19,172 bases of DNA from Pelomonas sp963992225 (GCA_963992225.1 CAXDTK010000075.1:1-19172), one strand, 5' to 3'; positions 9,450-17,403 are shown, numbered from the stretch's first letter. Notes: generated by a model from the letters alone, not told the origin. Numbers and translations: made by a program.

Positions 9450-10964
9450 ATGGACTCCAGCTCACGCGCGCTGCGGCGCATCGTCATCGTCGGCGGCGGC
9501 TCGGCCGGCTGGATGGCCGCGGCCTCGCTGGCCACGGCCCTCGCCTCGCGCCGCTGCGCGATCACGCTGATCGAGTCCGACGAGATCGGCACCGTCGGCG
9601 TGGGCGAGGCCACCATCCCGCCCATCCGCAACTTCAACCAGACCCTGGGCATCGACGAGGCCGAGTTCATGCGCCGCACCCAGGGCAGCTTCAAGCTGGG
9701 CATCCAGTTCGTGAACTGGGGGCGCCAGGGCCAGCGCTACTTCCACCCGTTCGGCCCGCATGGCCTGGCCTTCGACTACGCACCGCTGCACCAGCACTGG
9801 CTCAAGAGCCGCCATGACGGTGCCGACACCGCGCTCGACGACCACGCCATGGCCTGGGCCGCCGCACGGCTGAACCGCTTCGCCCCGCCGCTGGCCGACC
9901 CGCGCGATGTGCGCTCGACCTACGACTACGCCTACCACTTCGACGCCGGGCTGTACGCGCGCTTCCTGCGCGAGCTGGCCGAGGCCCGCGCCGTGCAGCG
10001 CCTGGAGGGCCGCATCGACGCCGTGCTGCTGCACCCCGACAACGGCCATGTCGACCGCGTCCGGCTCGCCGACGGCCGCGAGGTCGCCGGCGACCTGTTC
10101 ATCGACTGCTCGGGCTTCCGCGGCCTGCTGATCGAGGAGGCGCTGCACACCGGCTACGAGAACTGGAGCCACTGGCTGCCCTGCGACCGCGCCCTCGCCG
10201 TGCCCAGCGCGCGCAGCGCCGACTTCACGCCCTACACCCGCTCCACCGCCCACGCGGCCGGCTGGCAATGGCGCATCCCGCTGCAGCACCGCACCGGCAA
10301 CGGCCATGTCTACTGCAGCCGCTTCATCTCCGACGACGAGGCCACCGCGACGCTGCTGGCCCACCTGGACGCGCCGGCCCAGGCCGCGCCGCGGCCGCTG
10401 CGCTTCACCACCGGGCGGCGACGCCAGTTCTGGCACCGCAACGTCGTGGCACTGGGCCTGGCCAGCGGCTTCATGGAGCCGCTGGAGTCCACCAGCCTGC
10501 ACCTGGTGCAGTCCGGCATCGCGCGACTGCTGGCGTTGTTCCCGGACCGCGACTTCGACCCGCTGACCATCGCCGAATACAACCGCATCGGTATCCAGGA
10601 ATGGGAACGCATCCGCGACTTCCTGATCCTGCACTACAAGCTCACCGAGCGGGACGACGGCGAGCTGTGGCGCTACTGCGCGGCCATGCCCATCCCCGAC
10701 TCGCTGCAATGGAAGATCGACCACTTCGGGCGCAACGGCCGGCTGGTGTCGGAAGGCAACGACCTGTTCGGCCCGCAGAGCTGGCTGGCCGTGCACATCG
10801 GCCAGTTCAACTGGCCGCGGCGCCACGACCCGCTGGTGGACCTGCGCGGCGTGGACGGCACGGCCATGCTGGCGCGTCAGCGCCAGGCCATGGCCCAGGC
10901 CGCCCAGGCCATGCCCACGCACGAGGCCTTCATCGAGCGGCACTGCCGCGCCCCCGCGGCCTGA
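9450..10964 (+). CDS. Flavin-dependent tryptophan-halogenase-family protein
   Basis: Member of the tryptophan halogenase family, which uses reduced FAD to make a halogenating species. The protein is 504 residues and has no signal peptide. The FAD-binding motif GGGSAGW is at 15-21 and GVGEATIPP follows at 50-58. The catalytic lysine is in GSFKLGI (K82, equivalent to RebH K79). The family WxWxIP motif is present as WQWRIP (272-277). The active-site acid is in EPLEST (E346). All key residues are intact. Homologues of this kind sit beside TonB receptors in many Proteobacteria (for example BrvH-like proteins), usually with unknown substrate. It lies 89 nt after the receptor and 9 nt before GH32, so it is probably co-transcribed. 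No clear ribosome site precedes the ATG. Family certain, substrate unknown. A non-halogenating role is possible. Confidence 0.92.
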   Translation: MDSSSRALRRIVIVGGGSAGWMAAASLATALASRRCAITLIESDEIGTVGVGEATIPPIRNFNQTLGIDEAEFMRRTQGSFKLGIQFVNWGRQGQRYFHPFGPHGLAFDYAPLHQHWLKSRHDGADTALDDHAMAWAAARLNRFAPPLADPRDVRSTYDYAYHFDAGLYARFLRELAEARAVQRLEGRIDAVLLHPDNGHVDRVRLADGREVAGDLFIDCSGFRGLLIEEALHTGYENWSHWLPCDRALAVPSARSADFTPYTRSTAHAAGWQWRIPLQHRTGNGHVYCSRFISDDEATATLLAHLDAPAQAAPRPLRFTTGRRRQFWHRNVVALGLASGFMEPLESTSLHLVQSGIARLLALFPDRDFDPLTIAEYNRIGIQEWERIRDFLILHYKLTERDDGELWRYCAAMPIPDSLQWKIDHFGRNGRLVSEGNDLFGPQSWLAVHIGQFNWPRRHDPLVDLRGVDGTAMLARQRQAMAQAAQAMPTHEAFIERHCRAPAA

Positions 10965-10973
10965 GCCGACCGG

Positions 10974-12461
10974 ATGACGACCATGCCGCACGCCACCCCG
11001 CCCTCCACGCCGCAATACCGCCCGGCCTTGCACTACACGCCGGCGGCGAACTGGATGAACGACCCCAACGGCCTGGTGTTCCACCAGGGCGTCTACCACC
11101 TCTTCTACCAGTACCACCCGCAGGGCATGACCTGGGGCCCGATGCACTGGGGCCATGCCACCAGCACCGACCTGGTCGACTGGCAGGAGCAGCCGGTCGC
11201 GCTGGCCCCGGACGCGCTGGGCATGATCTTCTCCGGCAGCGCCGTGGTCGACGAGGGCAACCGCGCCGGCCTCGGCCCCGCGGGCGCGGCGCCGCTGGTG
11301 GCCGTGTTCACCCACCACCGCGCGGCGGACACGGCGGCCGGCCAGCCGTCCGAGGAGCGGCAGAGCCTGGCCTTCAGTCTCGACGGCGGCCGCACCTGGG
11401 CCAAGTACGCCGGCAACCCGGTGCTGCCCAACCCCGGGCTGAAGGACTTCCGCGACCCCAAGCTGTGCTGGCTGGCCGCGCGCGGCTGCTGGCTGATGAC
11501 GCTGGCCTGCGGCGACCGCATGCGCTTCTACAGCTCGCCCGACCTGAAGGCCTGGACGCTGGAGAGCGAGTTCGGTGCCGACGCCGGCGCCCATGGCGGC
11601 GTGTGGGAATGCGGCGACCTGTTCCCGCTGACCGCGGCCGAAGGCCGCACCCACTGGGTGCTGCTGGTCAGCGTGACGCCGGGCGGGCCCAACGGCGGCT
11701 CGGCGACGCAGTACTTTGTCGGCGACTTCGACGGCCACCGCTTCACGCCGCACGACAGCCGCGTGCGCTGGCTGGACCACGGCCCCGACAACTACGCCGG
11801 CGTCACCTGGGCCGGCGTGCCCGACCGTGCCCTCTTCATCGGCTGGATGAGCAACTGGCTGTACGCCGCCGCGGTGCCCACCTCGCCGTGGCGCAGCGCG
11901 ATGACGCTGCCGCGCGAGCTGCAGCTGCGCCTGGGCGACGACGGCCCGCGTGTGGCCAGCGTGCCGGCACGCGAGCTGCGCGCGCTGGAGGCTCCCGCGA
12001 CGCTGGCGCTGGGGCAGACTGCGCTGCACGCAGCGCTGGACCTCAGCGCCGGCCTGGACGCCGTCGCCGGCGGCTTCATGCTGCGCCTGGCCACCGACGC
12101 GCTGCGCAGCTTCGCGCTGACGCTGGCCGGCCCCGGCGACGACGCGCTGGTGCTGGGCTACGACGGCCACCACGACGCCTGGTTCATCGACCGCAGCCGC
12201 GCCGGCCGGGTCGACTTCCACCCGCAGTTTGCGGGCCGCCACCACGCCCCGCGCCAGACCGGGGCGCCGGCCGCCGAGCTGCAGCTCTATGTCGACGCGA
12301 CCTCCGTCGAGCTGTTCGCCGACGACGGGCTCAGCGTCATGACCTGCCTGTTCTTCCCGCGCGCGCCGCACCGGGCGCTGCGCCTGCGCGCCGACGACGG
12401 CCTCACGCTGCGCAGCCTCAGCCTGCACCCGCTGCTGCCCCGGCGGCCGGCCCCGGCCTGA
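10974..12461 (+). CDS. GH32 beta-fructosidase (sucrose/raffinose/fructan hydrolase)
   Basis: Releases fructose from beta-fructosides such as sucrose or, with the GH36 enzyme, from raffinose-type sugars. The protein is 495 residues. GH32 motifs in order are NWMNDPNG at 27-34 (nucleophile Asp), WGPMHWGHATSTDLVDW, FSGSAV, FRDPK (transition-state Asp), and WECGDLFPL carrying the acid/base Glu. A C-terminal beta-sandwich domain ends with AELQLYVDATSVELFADDG. In most relatives the acid/base motif reads ECPDLF. Here Pro is replaced by Gly, though the catalytic Glu is kept. There is no signal peptide, so the enzyme is predicted to be cytoplasmic, which implies uptake of intact oligosaccharide. It begins 9 nt after the halogenase-like gene and closes this operon. 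I see no convincing intrinsic terminator after it. Confidence 0.95.
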   Translation: MTTMPHATPPSTPQYRPALHYTPAANWMNDPNGLVFHQGVYHLFYQYHPQGMTWGPMHWGHATSTDLVDWQEQPVALAPDALGMIFSGSAVVDEGNRAGLGPAGAAPLVAVFTHHRAADTAAGQPSEERQSLAFSLDGGRTWAKYAGNPVLPNPGLKDFRDPKLCWLAARGCWLMTLACGDRMRFYSSPDLKAWTLESEFGADAGAHGGVWECGDLFPLTAAEGRTHWVLLVSVTPGGPNGGSATQYFVGDFDGHRFTPHDSRVRWLDHGPDNYAGVTWAGVPDRALFIGWMSNWLYAAAVPTSPWRSAMTLPRELQLRLGDDGPRVASVPARELRALEAPATLALGQTALHAALDLSAGLDAVAGGFMLRLATDALRSFALTLAGPGDDALVLGYDGHHDAWFIDRSRAGRVDFHPQFAGRHHAPRQTGAPAAELQLYVDATSVELFADDGLSVMTCLFFPRAPHRALRLRADDGLTLRSLSLHPLLPRRPAPA

Positions 12462-12535
12462 CGCGGCGCCCGGCGTCGCCGGCCACCCACCCCTGCCGGC
12501 GGGCGGTGTCTCCTTGGGCCCACCGCGGGGCGCGT

Positions 12536-12549
12536 TGCAACGGTTTGCA
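12536..12549. promoter_or_regulatory. LacI-family operator-like palindrome upstream of the lipoprotein gene
   Basis: TGCAACGGTTTGCA has perfect TGCAA/TTGCA arms with a CGGT centre, one mismatch to TGNAANCGNTTNCA. It lies in the 221-nt gap after GH32, 133 nt before the lipoprotein ATG. It suggests the lipoprotein gene has its own promoter under the same regulator as the two operons. A possible -10 (TAGACT, 12607-12612) lies downstream without a good -35. Confidence 0.65.
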
Positions 12550-12682
12550 CGGTCGTTTCTCACGACCCGGCCGCCCCGCCAACGCGTCGGTGTCATCCCT
12601 GATCCCTAGACTCGCCGGCGTCCGCGGGGGGACGGCTCACGCATCGCCCTGGACCGCGGCAGCGACCACAAGGGAACACAAC

Positions 12683-14938
12683 ATGGCTTCATCGAAGAAA
12701 GTCCAGCTCAACGCGCTGGTGATCGCCAGCGCGCTGGCATTGACCGCCTGCGGCGGTGGCGGCGGCAGCGAGGCCCCCGCGCCCGGCCCCGGCCCGCAGG
12801 CCTCCAACCCGGTCAACGTCGCGCCGTCGCTGGGCCAGTTCTCGGCCGGCACCGTGGTGGTGGCCTACAAGCTGGACGGCACGACCGAGATCGCGCGCGG
12901 CATCGTCGACGCCGCCGGCCTGGCCCGCATCGAGCTGGGCAACCACAGCGGCCCCTTCATCGCCAGCGTGCTGGGCGGCACGGGCGTGACCTACTTCGAC
13001 GAACACACCAAGGCCAACGTCAACTTCCCGACCGGCCAGAGCCTGTCGGCCGTCGCGCCGGCCGGCGTGACCACGCTGGGCGTGACGCCGCTGACCGAGG
13101 CGGCCAAGCAGCAGCTGGCCGCCGCCACCGGCGGCATCGCCGCCGCCACCGACACGATCATCGCCGCCGCCAACAAGACCGTGGCCGCCGCCTTCGGCCT
13201 GGCCGACGCGCTGAGCCCGCCGGTGCTGATCAAGGACGCCACCAGCAAGAGCACCGACAACAGCGATGCCGGCCGTTATGCGCTGGTGCTGGCCGTGCTG
13301 GCCGGCAGCGGCAACACCGGCGTGCCCGCGCACGAGGCCGCCGCCGCGCTCGCCAAGGACTTCGCCGCCGACGGCAAGCTCGACGGCAAGGGTGCCGGCG
13401 GCACGGCCGTCGCCAACGTGGACGTCGCCAAGCTGACCGCCAGCTACGGCACGCTGCTGGCCGAGGCGGCCAAGACCTTCGCCAAGCCGGAGGTCGCCGC
13501 CGTCATCGAGGCCGAGGCCGCCGCCGCGCTGATCAAGCTGAACCCCGCGCCGCAGGCCCCCGACGCCAACACCACCGGCATCAAGGCGGCCCGCGACGTC
13601 ATCGCCGACGTGCGGCTGTCCGCCAGCATCGCCGACGGCCAGCTCCGCGCCACCGGCCAGGCCCTGGCCGATGCGGTGACCGCCATCCACGACAGCAGCC
13701 GGCTGGCGCTGGAGCACTACGAGCTGCTCAGCATGGGCGGCACCTTCATGTGGTCGCTGCTCAACGGCGACACCAGCGGCAGCATCCAGCGCCCGGCCCC
13801 GGCCGTCGGCTGGAACGCCCGCTACACCCCGCGCGGCGACCGCCCCGGCATGGAGTGCTTCAGCGACACCGCCGAGCCGGCCCAGACCGCCCGCGTCGTC
13901 TGCAACTACGCCCGCGCGCAAGGCCGCAACGCCGAGAAGCCGCTGGAGTGGAGCCGCTTCCGCATCGTGCTGACGCGCGGCGCCAATGCCGGCGAGTTCA
14001 ACTGGGACGCGCTGGCGCAGACCTCCACCAACGGCACCTTCGCCGAAGGCGACGTCGTGAACCTGCCCTTCGGCGGCGCACAGGACGGCGTGTTCCGCTT
14101 CACGCTCGCCGGCGACCCGGCCAGCGCCCAGAGCCCGGCCAAGGCCACCGCCTCCATCAAGGGCGCCATGCCCTTCGGCATGAAGACGCTGGCCACCGAC
14201 AAGCACGACCTGGACCTCAGCGTCAGCGCCACGCTGGCCGAGCTGGCCACCGGCGTCATCGTCGACGGCAGTGTCGCCGGCTCGCTGGTGCGCACCAGCG
14301 GCGGCAAGACGGCCAAGGTCGAGATCCTGCCGGACTCCAAGATCGCGGCCGACGAAGCCAGGAGCTCGCTGGTCGTCAACCTGGGCCTGAAGGCCGTGGT
14401 GGGCGACTACACCGTCACCGGTGCGCTGGTGCTGAGCGACACCGCGACGCTGCTGGCCGCCACGCCGGCGCCCGCGACCGCCAAGCTCACCGGCTCGGTG
14501 GTCGGCACGGGCGGCGACTCGGCCAGCATCGAGGCAACGCTGAAGGTCAACAAGCTCGACATGGTGGGCGACCTGGACGCCGCGACGCTGTCGCTGGCCG
14601 CCAAGGTCGTGACCAAGGCCGGCCTGGCGGTGCAGCTGGCCGTCGGCGCCGAACGCGCCGAGGCCGGCAAGGACGTGGCCAGCCTCACGCTGACGCAGCA
14701 GTTCACCAGCGGCACGACCGAGCGCAAGGTCAGCGTGGCCGCCAAGCTGAACGCCGGCGTGCTGGAAGGCCCGCTGACCATCACCGCCAGCCGCAACGGC
14801 CTGGCCGTGGCCGCGACGCTGTCGCGCGCTGCCGACGGCAAGATCACCGGCACCGTCAAGGCCGGCGACCAGGAGGTGGGCACGGTGTCCGGCACGCAGA
14901 TCAACTTCAAGGACGGCTCCGTCGAGAGCCTGGGCTGA
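12683..14938 (+). CDS. Large lipoprotein of unknown function, co-regulated with the sugar locus
   Basis: I do not recognise the family. The protein is 751 residues from the ATG at 12683, preceded by AAGGGA 7 nt upstream. It has a lipoprotein signal peptide with the lipobox LTAC (Cys about residue 22), followed by a GGGGGSEAPAPGPGP linker typical of surface-exposed or periplasmic lipoproteins. Residues about 45-130 look like a small beta domain. Residues about 130-330 are Ala-rich and helical, including DGKLDGKGAGG. From about 330 a beta-rich part follows, with recurring strands such as KLTGSVVGTGG and KITGTVKAGD suggesting repeated sheet modules. The frame is open far upstream, but that part overlaps the halogenase and GH32 genes in another frame. 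The shared operator suggests a role in binding or handling the same carbohydrate, which is inference only. Confidence 0.88.
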   Translation: MASSKKVQLNALVIASALALTACGGGGGSEAPAPGPGPQASNPVNVAPSLGQFSAGTVVVAYKLDGTTEIARGIVDAAGLARIELGNHSGPFIASVLGGTGVTYFDEHTKANVNFPTGQSLSAVAPAGVTTLGVTPLTEAAKQQLAAATGGIAAATDTIIAAANKTVAAAFGLADALSPPVLIKDATSKSTDNSDAGRYALVLAVLAGSGNTGVPAHEAAAALAKDFAADGKLDGKGAGGTAVANVDVAKLTASYGTLLAEAAKTFAKPEVAAVIEAEAAAALIKLNPAPQAPDANTTGIKAARDVIADVRLSASIADGQLRATGQALADAVTAIHDSSRLALEHYELLSMGGTFMWSLLNGDTSGSIQRPAPAVGWNARYTPRGDRPGMECFSDTAEPAQTARVVCNYARAQGRNAEKPLEWSRFRIVLTRGANAGEFNWDALAQTSTNGTFAEGDVVNLPFGGAQDGVFRFTLAGDPASAQSPAKATASIKGAMPFGMKTLATDKHDLDLSVSATLAELATGVIVDGSVAGSLVRTSGGKTAKVEILPDSKIAADEARSSLVVNLGLKAVVGDYTVTGALVLSDTATLLAATPAPATAKLTGSVVGTGGDSASIEATLKVNKLDMVGDLDAATLSLAAKVVTKAGLAVQLAVGAERAEAGKDVASLTLTQQFTSGTTERKVSVAAKLNAGVLEGPLTITASRNGLAVAATLSRAADGKITGTVKAGDQEVGTVSGTQINFKDGSVESLG

Positions 14939-14959
14939 TCGACCGGACGCCCTGACGAC

Positions 14960-14993
14960 AAGGCCCGCGGCACCCGCCGGCGGGCCTTTTTTT
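14960..14993 (+). terminator. Rho-independent terminator after the lipoprotein gene
   Basis: A perfect 9-bp stem, AAGGCCCGC (14960-14968) with GCGGGCCTT (14980-14988), encloses an 11-nt loop. It runs into seven consecutive Ts at 14987-14993. It starts 21 nt after the lipoprotein stop codon. Confidence 0.93.
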
Positions 14994-15033
14994 GGGCTCT
15001 TTGCTCGTTGGCTGGTCGGGGGTTTGGCAGGCA

Positions 15034-15112
15034 GCTGGGCAGACCTGCTGCTGCGTGTCCCCCGGGCGCTGCGCGGCCTCCTCCTTTTACCTTCGCAGCA
15101 GGCCTGCCCAGC
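15034..15112. repeat. Imperfect 17-bp inverted repeat between genes
   Basis: The left arm, GCTGGGCAGACCTGCTG (15034-15050), is the reverse complement of the right arm, CAGCAGGCCTGCCCAGC (15096-15112), at 16 of 17 positions. The spacer is 45 nt. It lies in the 257-nt gap between the lipoprotein terminator and the next gene. No T-tract follows, so it is not a standard terminator. Its function is unknown. Nothing else in this gap is convincing apart from the terminator. Confidence 0.6.
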
Positions 15113-15195
15113 CTCCTGCTGCGCTGCATTCGTCGACAAATCCTGCCCTTGGATCACCGGTCAACGCGCAAGGCGCTTTTTCTCGATTGCCCCCC

Positions 15196-16404
15196 ATGGA
15201 CCGCCCACTTCCTCTCCATCCCCTTCGCCGCCTGCTGCCCGCGCTGACGCTGGCCACCGGCCTGTGCGGCGGGCTGGCCGCACCGGCCCGCGCCGGTGCG
15301 CTCGGCGACGCGCTGGCCGACAACCCGGCCCGCATCGCGGCCACCGGCACCCGGCTGCAGGCGGACCTGCGCGCCGACGCCTTCAGCGACCCCGCCGCAC
15401 CGCTGCGGCTGGACGATGAGGACTGGGGCCGCCATGCGCGCAGCCGCCACGCGTTGAACCATGCCCAGCTGGCGGTGCAGGCCTCGGTGGGTGTCGAAAC
15501 CCGCGGCTGGCGGCTGCGTGCGCTGACCCGCAGCGGCGCCGTGGCCACGGCCAGCGCCGACGCGGTGACGCTGCTGGGCCTGCTCAACCGCGACGCGGCG
15601 CCCGGCAGCGGCACGCGCTTCGACCTCGACTACCGGTTGGACTTCTGGCGCGCCACCGGCCTGGGCCTGGGCCGCAGCTGGCGCTGGGCCCCCGCGCCGG
15701 GCCATCAGTTGGAGATGGGTGCGGGGGTGCAGGTGCTGGGCCGCCTGGAGCTGCTGCACGAGGTCTTCACCGGCACCGCGACACCGGCGGGGCCGGACCG
15801 CATGCTGTTCGACGGCCAGCACCTGCGCGCCGGCAACCGCATGCGCACCGACGACCCCGGCCGCTTCAACCCCTTCGTGCGCGACGGCAGCCCCGGCGGC
15901 CACGGCCACGCGTTCGACCTGGGCGCGCGCTGGACGTTCGGCGGGCCGTGGCAGCTGGAGCTGGCCGGCTTCGACCTGGGCGCGCGGCTGAAGGGCCGCG
16001 ACATGCCCGAGTCGCTGCGCACCGGCCGCTTCCTGTACGACGGCGACGGCCGGCTCATCGGCAATGCCGACGGCTCGGCGGCCGTGCAGGGCCAGGACCG
16101 CCGCGGCACGCTGGACCTGCGCCCGCGCGCCCGCTGGACGGGCCGGCTGGGCTGGCAGCAGCAGGCCTGGGCGCTGGACCTGCTGTGGCAGTCGCACGCC
16201 GGCGTGCGCCAGGCCGAGCTGGCGGCCCGCCGCCTGCTGGGCGACGGCGGCTGGTGGGCGGGCGCGTCGCTGACCACCCGCAACACCGCGCTGGGCCTGA
16301 GCGCCGGCAACGAATGGCTCAGCCTGGGCCTGTCGCTCAGCCAGCCGCGGCCCCGCGAGGCGCGCGCGCTCGGCACGGCGCTGCGCCTGCAGCTGCCGCT
16401 GTAA
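15196..16404 (+). CDS. Exported protein of unknown family, possible outer-membrane beta-barrel
   Basis: I do not recognise the family. The protein is 402 residues from the ATG at 15196. The N-terminus (RRLLPALTLATGLCGGLAAPARA) is a credible Sec signal peptide with cleavage after ARA at about residue 33. The mature part has many alternating hydrophobic/aromatic strands (FDLDYRLDFWRATGLGLGRSW, HAFDLGARWTFGGPWQLELAGF, WLSLGLSLSQ), suggesting a beta-barrel. It ends LRLQLPL and lacks the usual terminal Phe. No clear ribosome site precedes the ATG. The frame is open upstream to 14992 but would read through the terminator region without a signal peptide, so I reject that start. It converges on the ApbE gene with only 12 nt between the stops. 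Barrel topology is inferred. Confidence 0.75.
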   Translation: MDRPLPLHPLRRLLPALTLATGLCGGLAAPARAGALGDALADNPARIAATGTRLQADLRADAFSDPAAPLRLDDEDWGRHARSRHALNHAQLAVQASVGVETRGWRLRALTRSGAVATASADAVTLLGLLNRDAAPGSGTRFDLDYRLDFWRATGLGLGRSWRWAPAPGHQLEMGAGVQVLGRLELLHEVFTGTATPAGPDRMLFDGQHLRAGNRMRTDDPGRFNPFVRDGSPGGHGHAFDLGARWTFGGPWQLELAGFDLGARLKGRDMPESLRTGRFLYDGDGRLIGNADGSAAVQGQDRRGTLDLRPRARWTGRLGWQQQAWALDLLWQSHAGVRQAELAARRLLGDGGWWAGASLTTRNTALGLSAGNEWLSLGLSLSQPRPREARALGTALRLQLPL

Positions 16405-16416
16405 GCCGCGCCGCGC

Positions 16417-17403
16417 TCAGCCGGCCGGGCGCGACGCGGGCGGGCCGTCGCCCAGCGCGCCCGTGCCGGCGGCACGCAAGCCGTCGCCCTCGCGGCTGAC
16501 GAACAGCGCGTCCAGGCCCAACCGCCGGGCCAGCGCCAGGCCCTCGCCCTCCCCCGCCACCATCAGCGCGGTGGCATAGGCGTCGGCATCCATGCAGCAG
16601 CCGGCGATCACCGTGACGGCGGCCAGCCCGCTGCACAGCGGTGCGCCGCGGCGCGGGTCCATCGTGTGCGACACCCGCCGCCCGTCCACGCGCACCCAGT
16701 GCCGGTAGTCGCCGGAGGTGGCCACCGCCGCATCGGCCAGCTCCACCACGCCCATCGCGGTGCGCAGGTCGTCGCGCGGCGCCTCCAGCGCGATGGCCCA
16801 GGCCGCGCCGTCCGGCCGCGTGCCGCGCGTGCGCAGCTCGCCGTCGATGCCCACCAGCCACGCGCCCAGCCCCTGCGCGTCCAGGACCCGCGCCAGCTCG
16901 TCCACGCCGAAGCCCTTGGCGATGCCGCACAGGTCCAGCGCGACGGGGCCATGCTTGCGGGCGCGGCCGTTGGGCAGGTCCAGCTCCAGCATCTCGTGCG
17001 CGGGCGGGCGCGGCGCCGCCGCCGGCCGCTGCGGCCCGTGCGCGGCCGCCGGGCCGAAGCCCCAGGCCGCCACCAGGTCACCCACCCCGATGTTGAAGGC
17101 GTTGCCGCTCTCGCGCCCGATCTCCAGCGCGCGGCTCAGCACGGTGGCCAGCTCGGGCGGGATGGGCACCCAGCGGTCCGGCGCCGCCTGGTTCAGCCGC
17201 GTCAGGTCCGAGTCGGCCCGCCAGTTGGACATCTGCCGGTCCACCGCCGCCACCGCGGCGTCCAGCGCGGCGGCCACGCCGCCCAGCCCGGCCTGCGACG
17301 GCGCCGCGAAGCGCGCGCTGTAGCGCGTGCCCATGGTGGCGCCGCTGATGCGGCAGTCGTTGAGCCGCGGCCCGGGCAGCCAGTCAATAGACGTCTTCGA
17401 CAT
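16417..17403 (-). CDS. apbE: ApbE-type FAD:protein FMN transferase
   Basis: Transfers FMN from FAD to a Thr/Ser of target flavoproteins (ApbE/Ftp family). The protein is 328 residues. Family landmarks are GATMGTRYSARF (21-32), MSNWRADSDLTRLN (58-71), LDLCGIAKGFGVD (156-168), ATSGDYRHWVRVDGRRVSHTMDP (228-250), and ADAYATAL (273-280) with the metal-binding D274 and T278. Position 159 is Cys where LDLGGIAKG is usual. No signal peptide or lipobox is visible from the ATG at 17403, although many ApbE proteins are periplasmic, so this one may act in the cytoplasm. Its start lies 20 nt inside the 3' end of the reductase gene, indicating coupled expression. No flavinylation target with the usual S/T-G-A-T motif was noticed in the window. 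Confidence 0.92.
   Translation of the reverse strand: MSKTSIDWLPGPRLNDCRISGATMGTRYSARFAAPSQAGLGGVAAALDAAVAAVDRQMSNWRADSDLTRLNQAAPDRWVPIPPELATVLSRALEIGRESGNAFNIGVGDLVAAWGFGPAAAHGPQRPAAAPRPPAHEMLELDLPNGRARKHGPVALDLCGIAKGFGVDELARVLDAQGLGAWLVGIDGELRTRGTRPDGAAWAIALEAPRDDLRTAMGVVELADAAVATSGDYRHWVRVDGRRVSHTMDPRRGAPLCSGLAAVTVIAGCCMDADAYATALMVAGEGEGLALARRLGLDALFVSREGDGLRAAGTGALGDGPPASRPAG

Noticed and set aside
9462..12596. A 1044-codon minus-strand open frame opposite the halogenase and GH32 genes
   Set aside because: Low-complexity Arg/Gly/Val/Gln-rich translation with no motif, typical of the antisense frame of a GC-rich gene.
10268..12682. A long plus-strand frame extending the lipoprotein upstream by 805 codons
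   Set aside because: This part overlaps the halogenase and GH32 genes in another frame and has no protein-like composition. The lipoprotein has its own ribosome site and signal peptide at 12683.
12689..15157. An 822-codon minus-strand open frame opposite the lipoprotein
   Set aside because: It is antisense to a gene with lipobox and terminator, crosses the terminator, and its translation is repetitive Gly/Arg/Val without domains.
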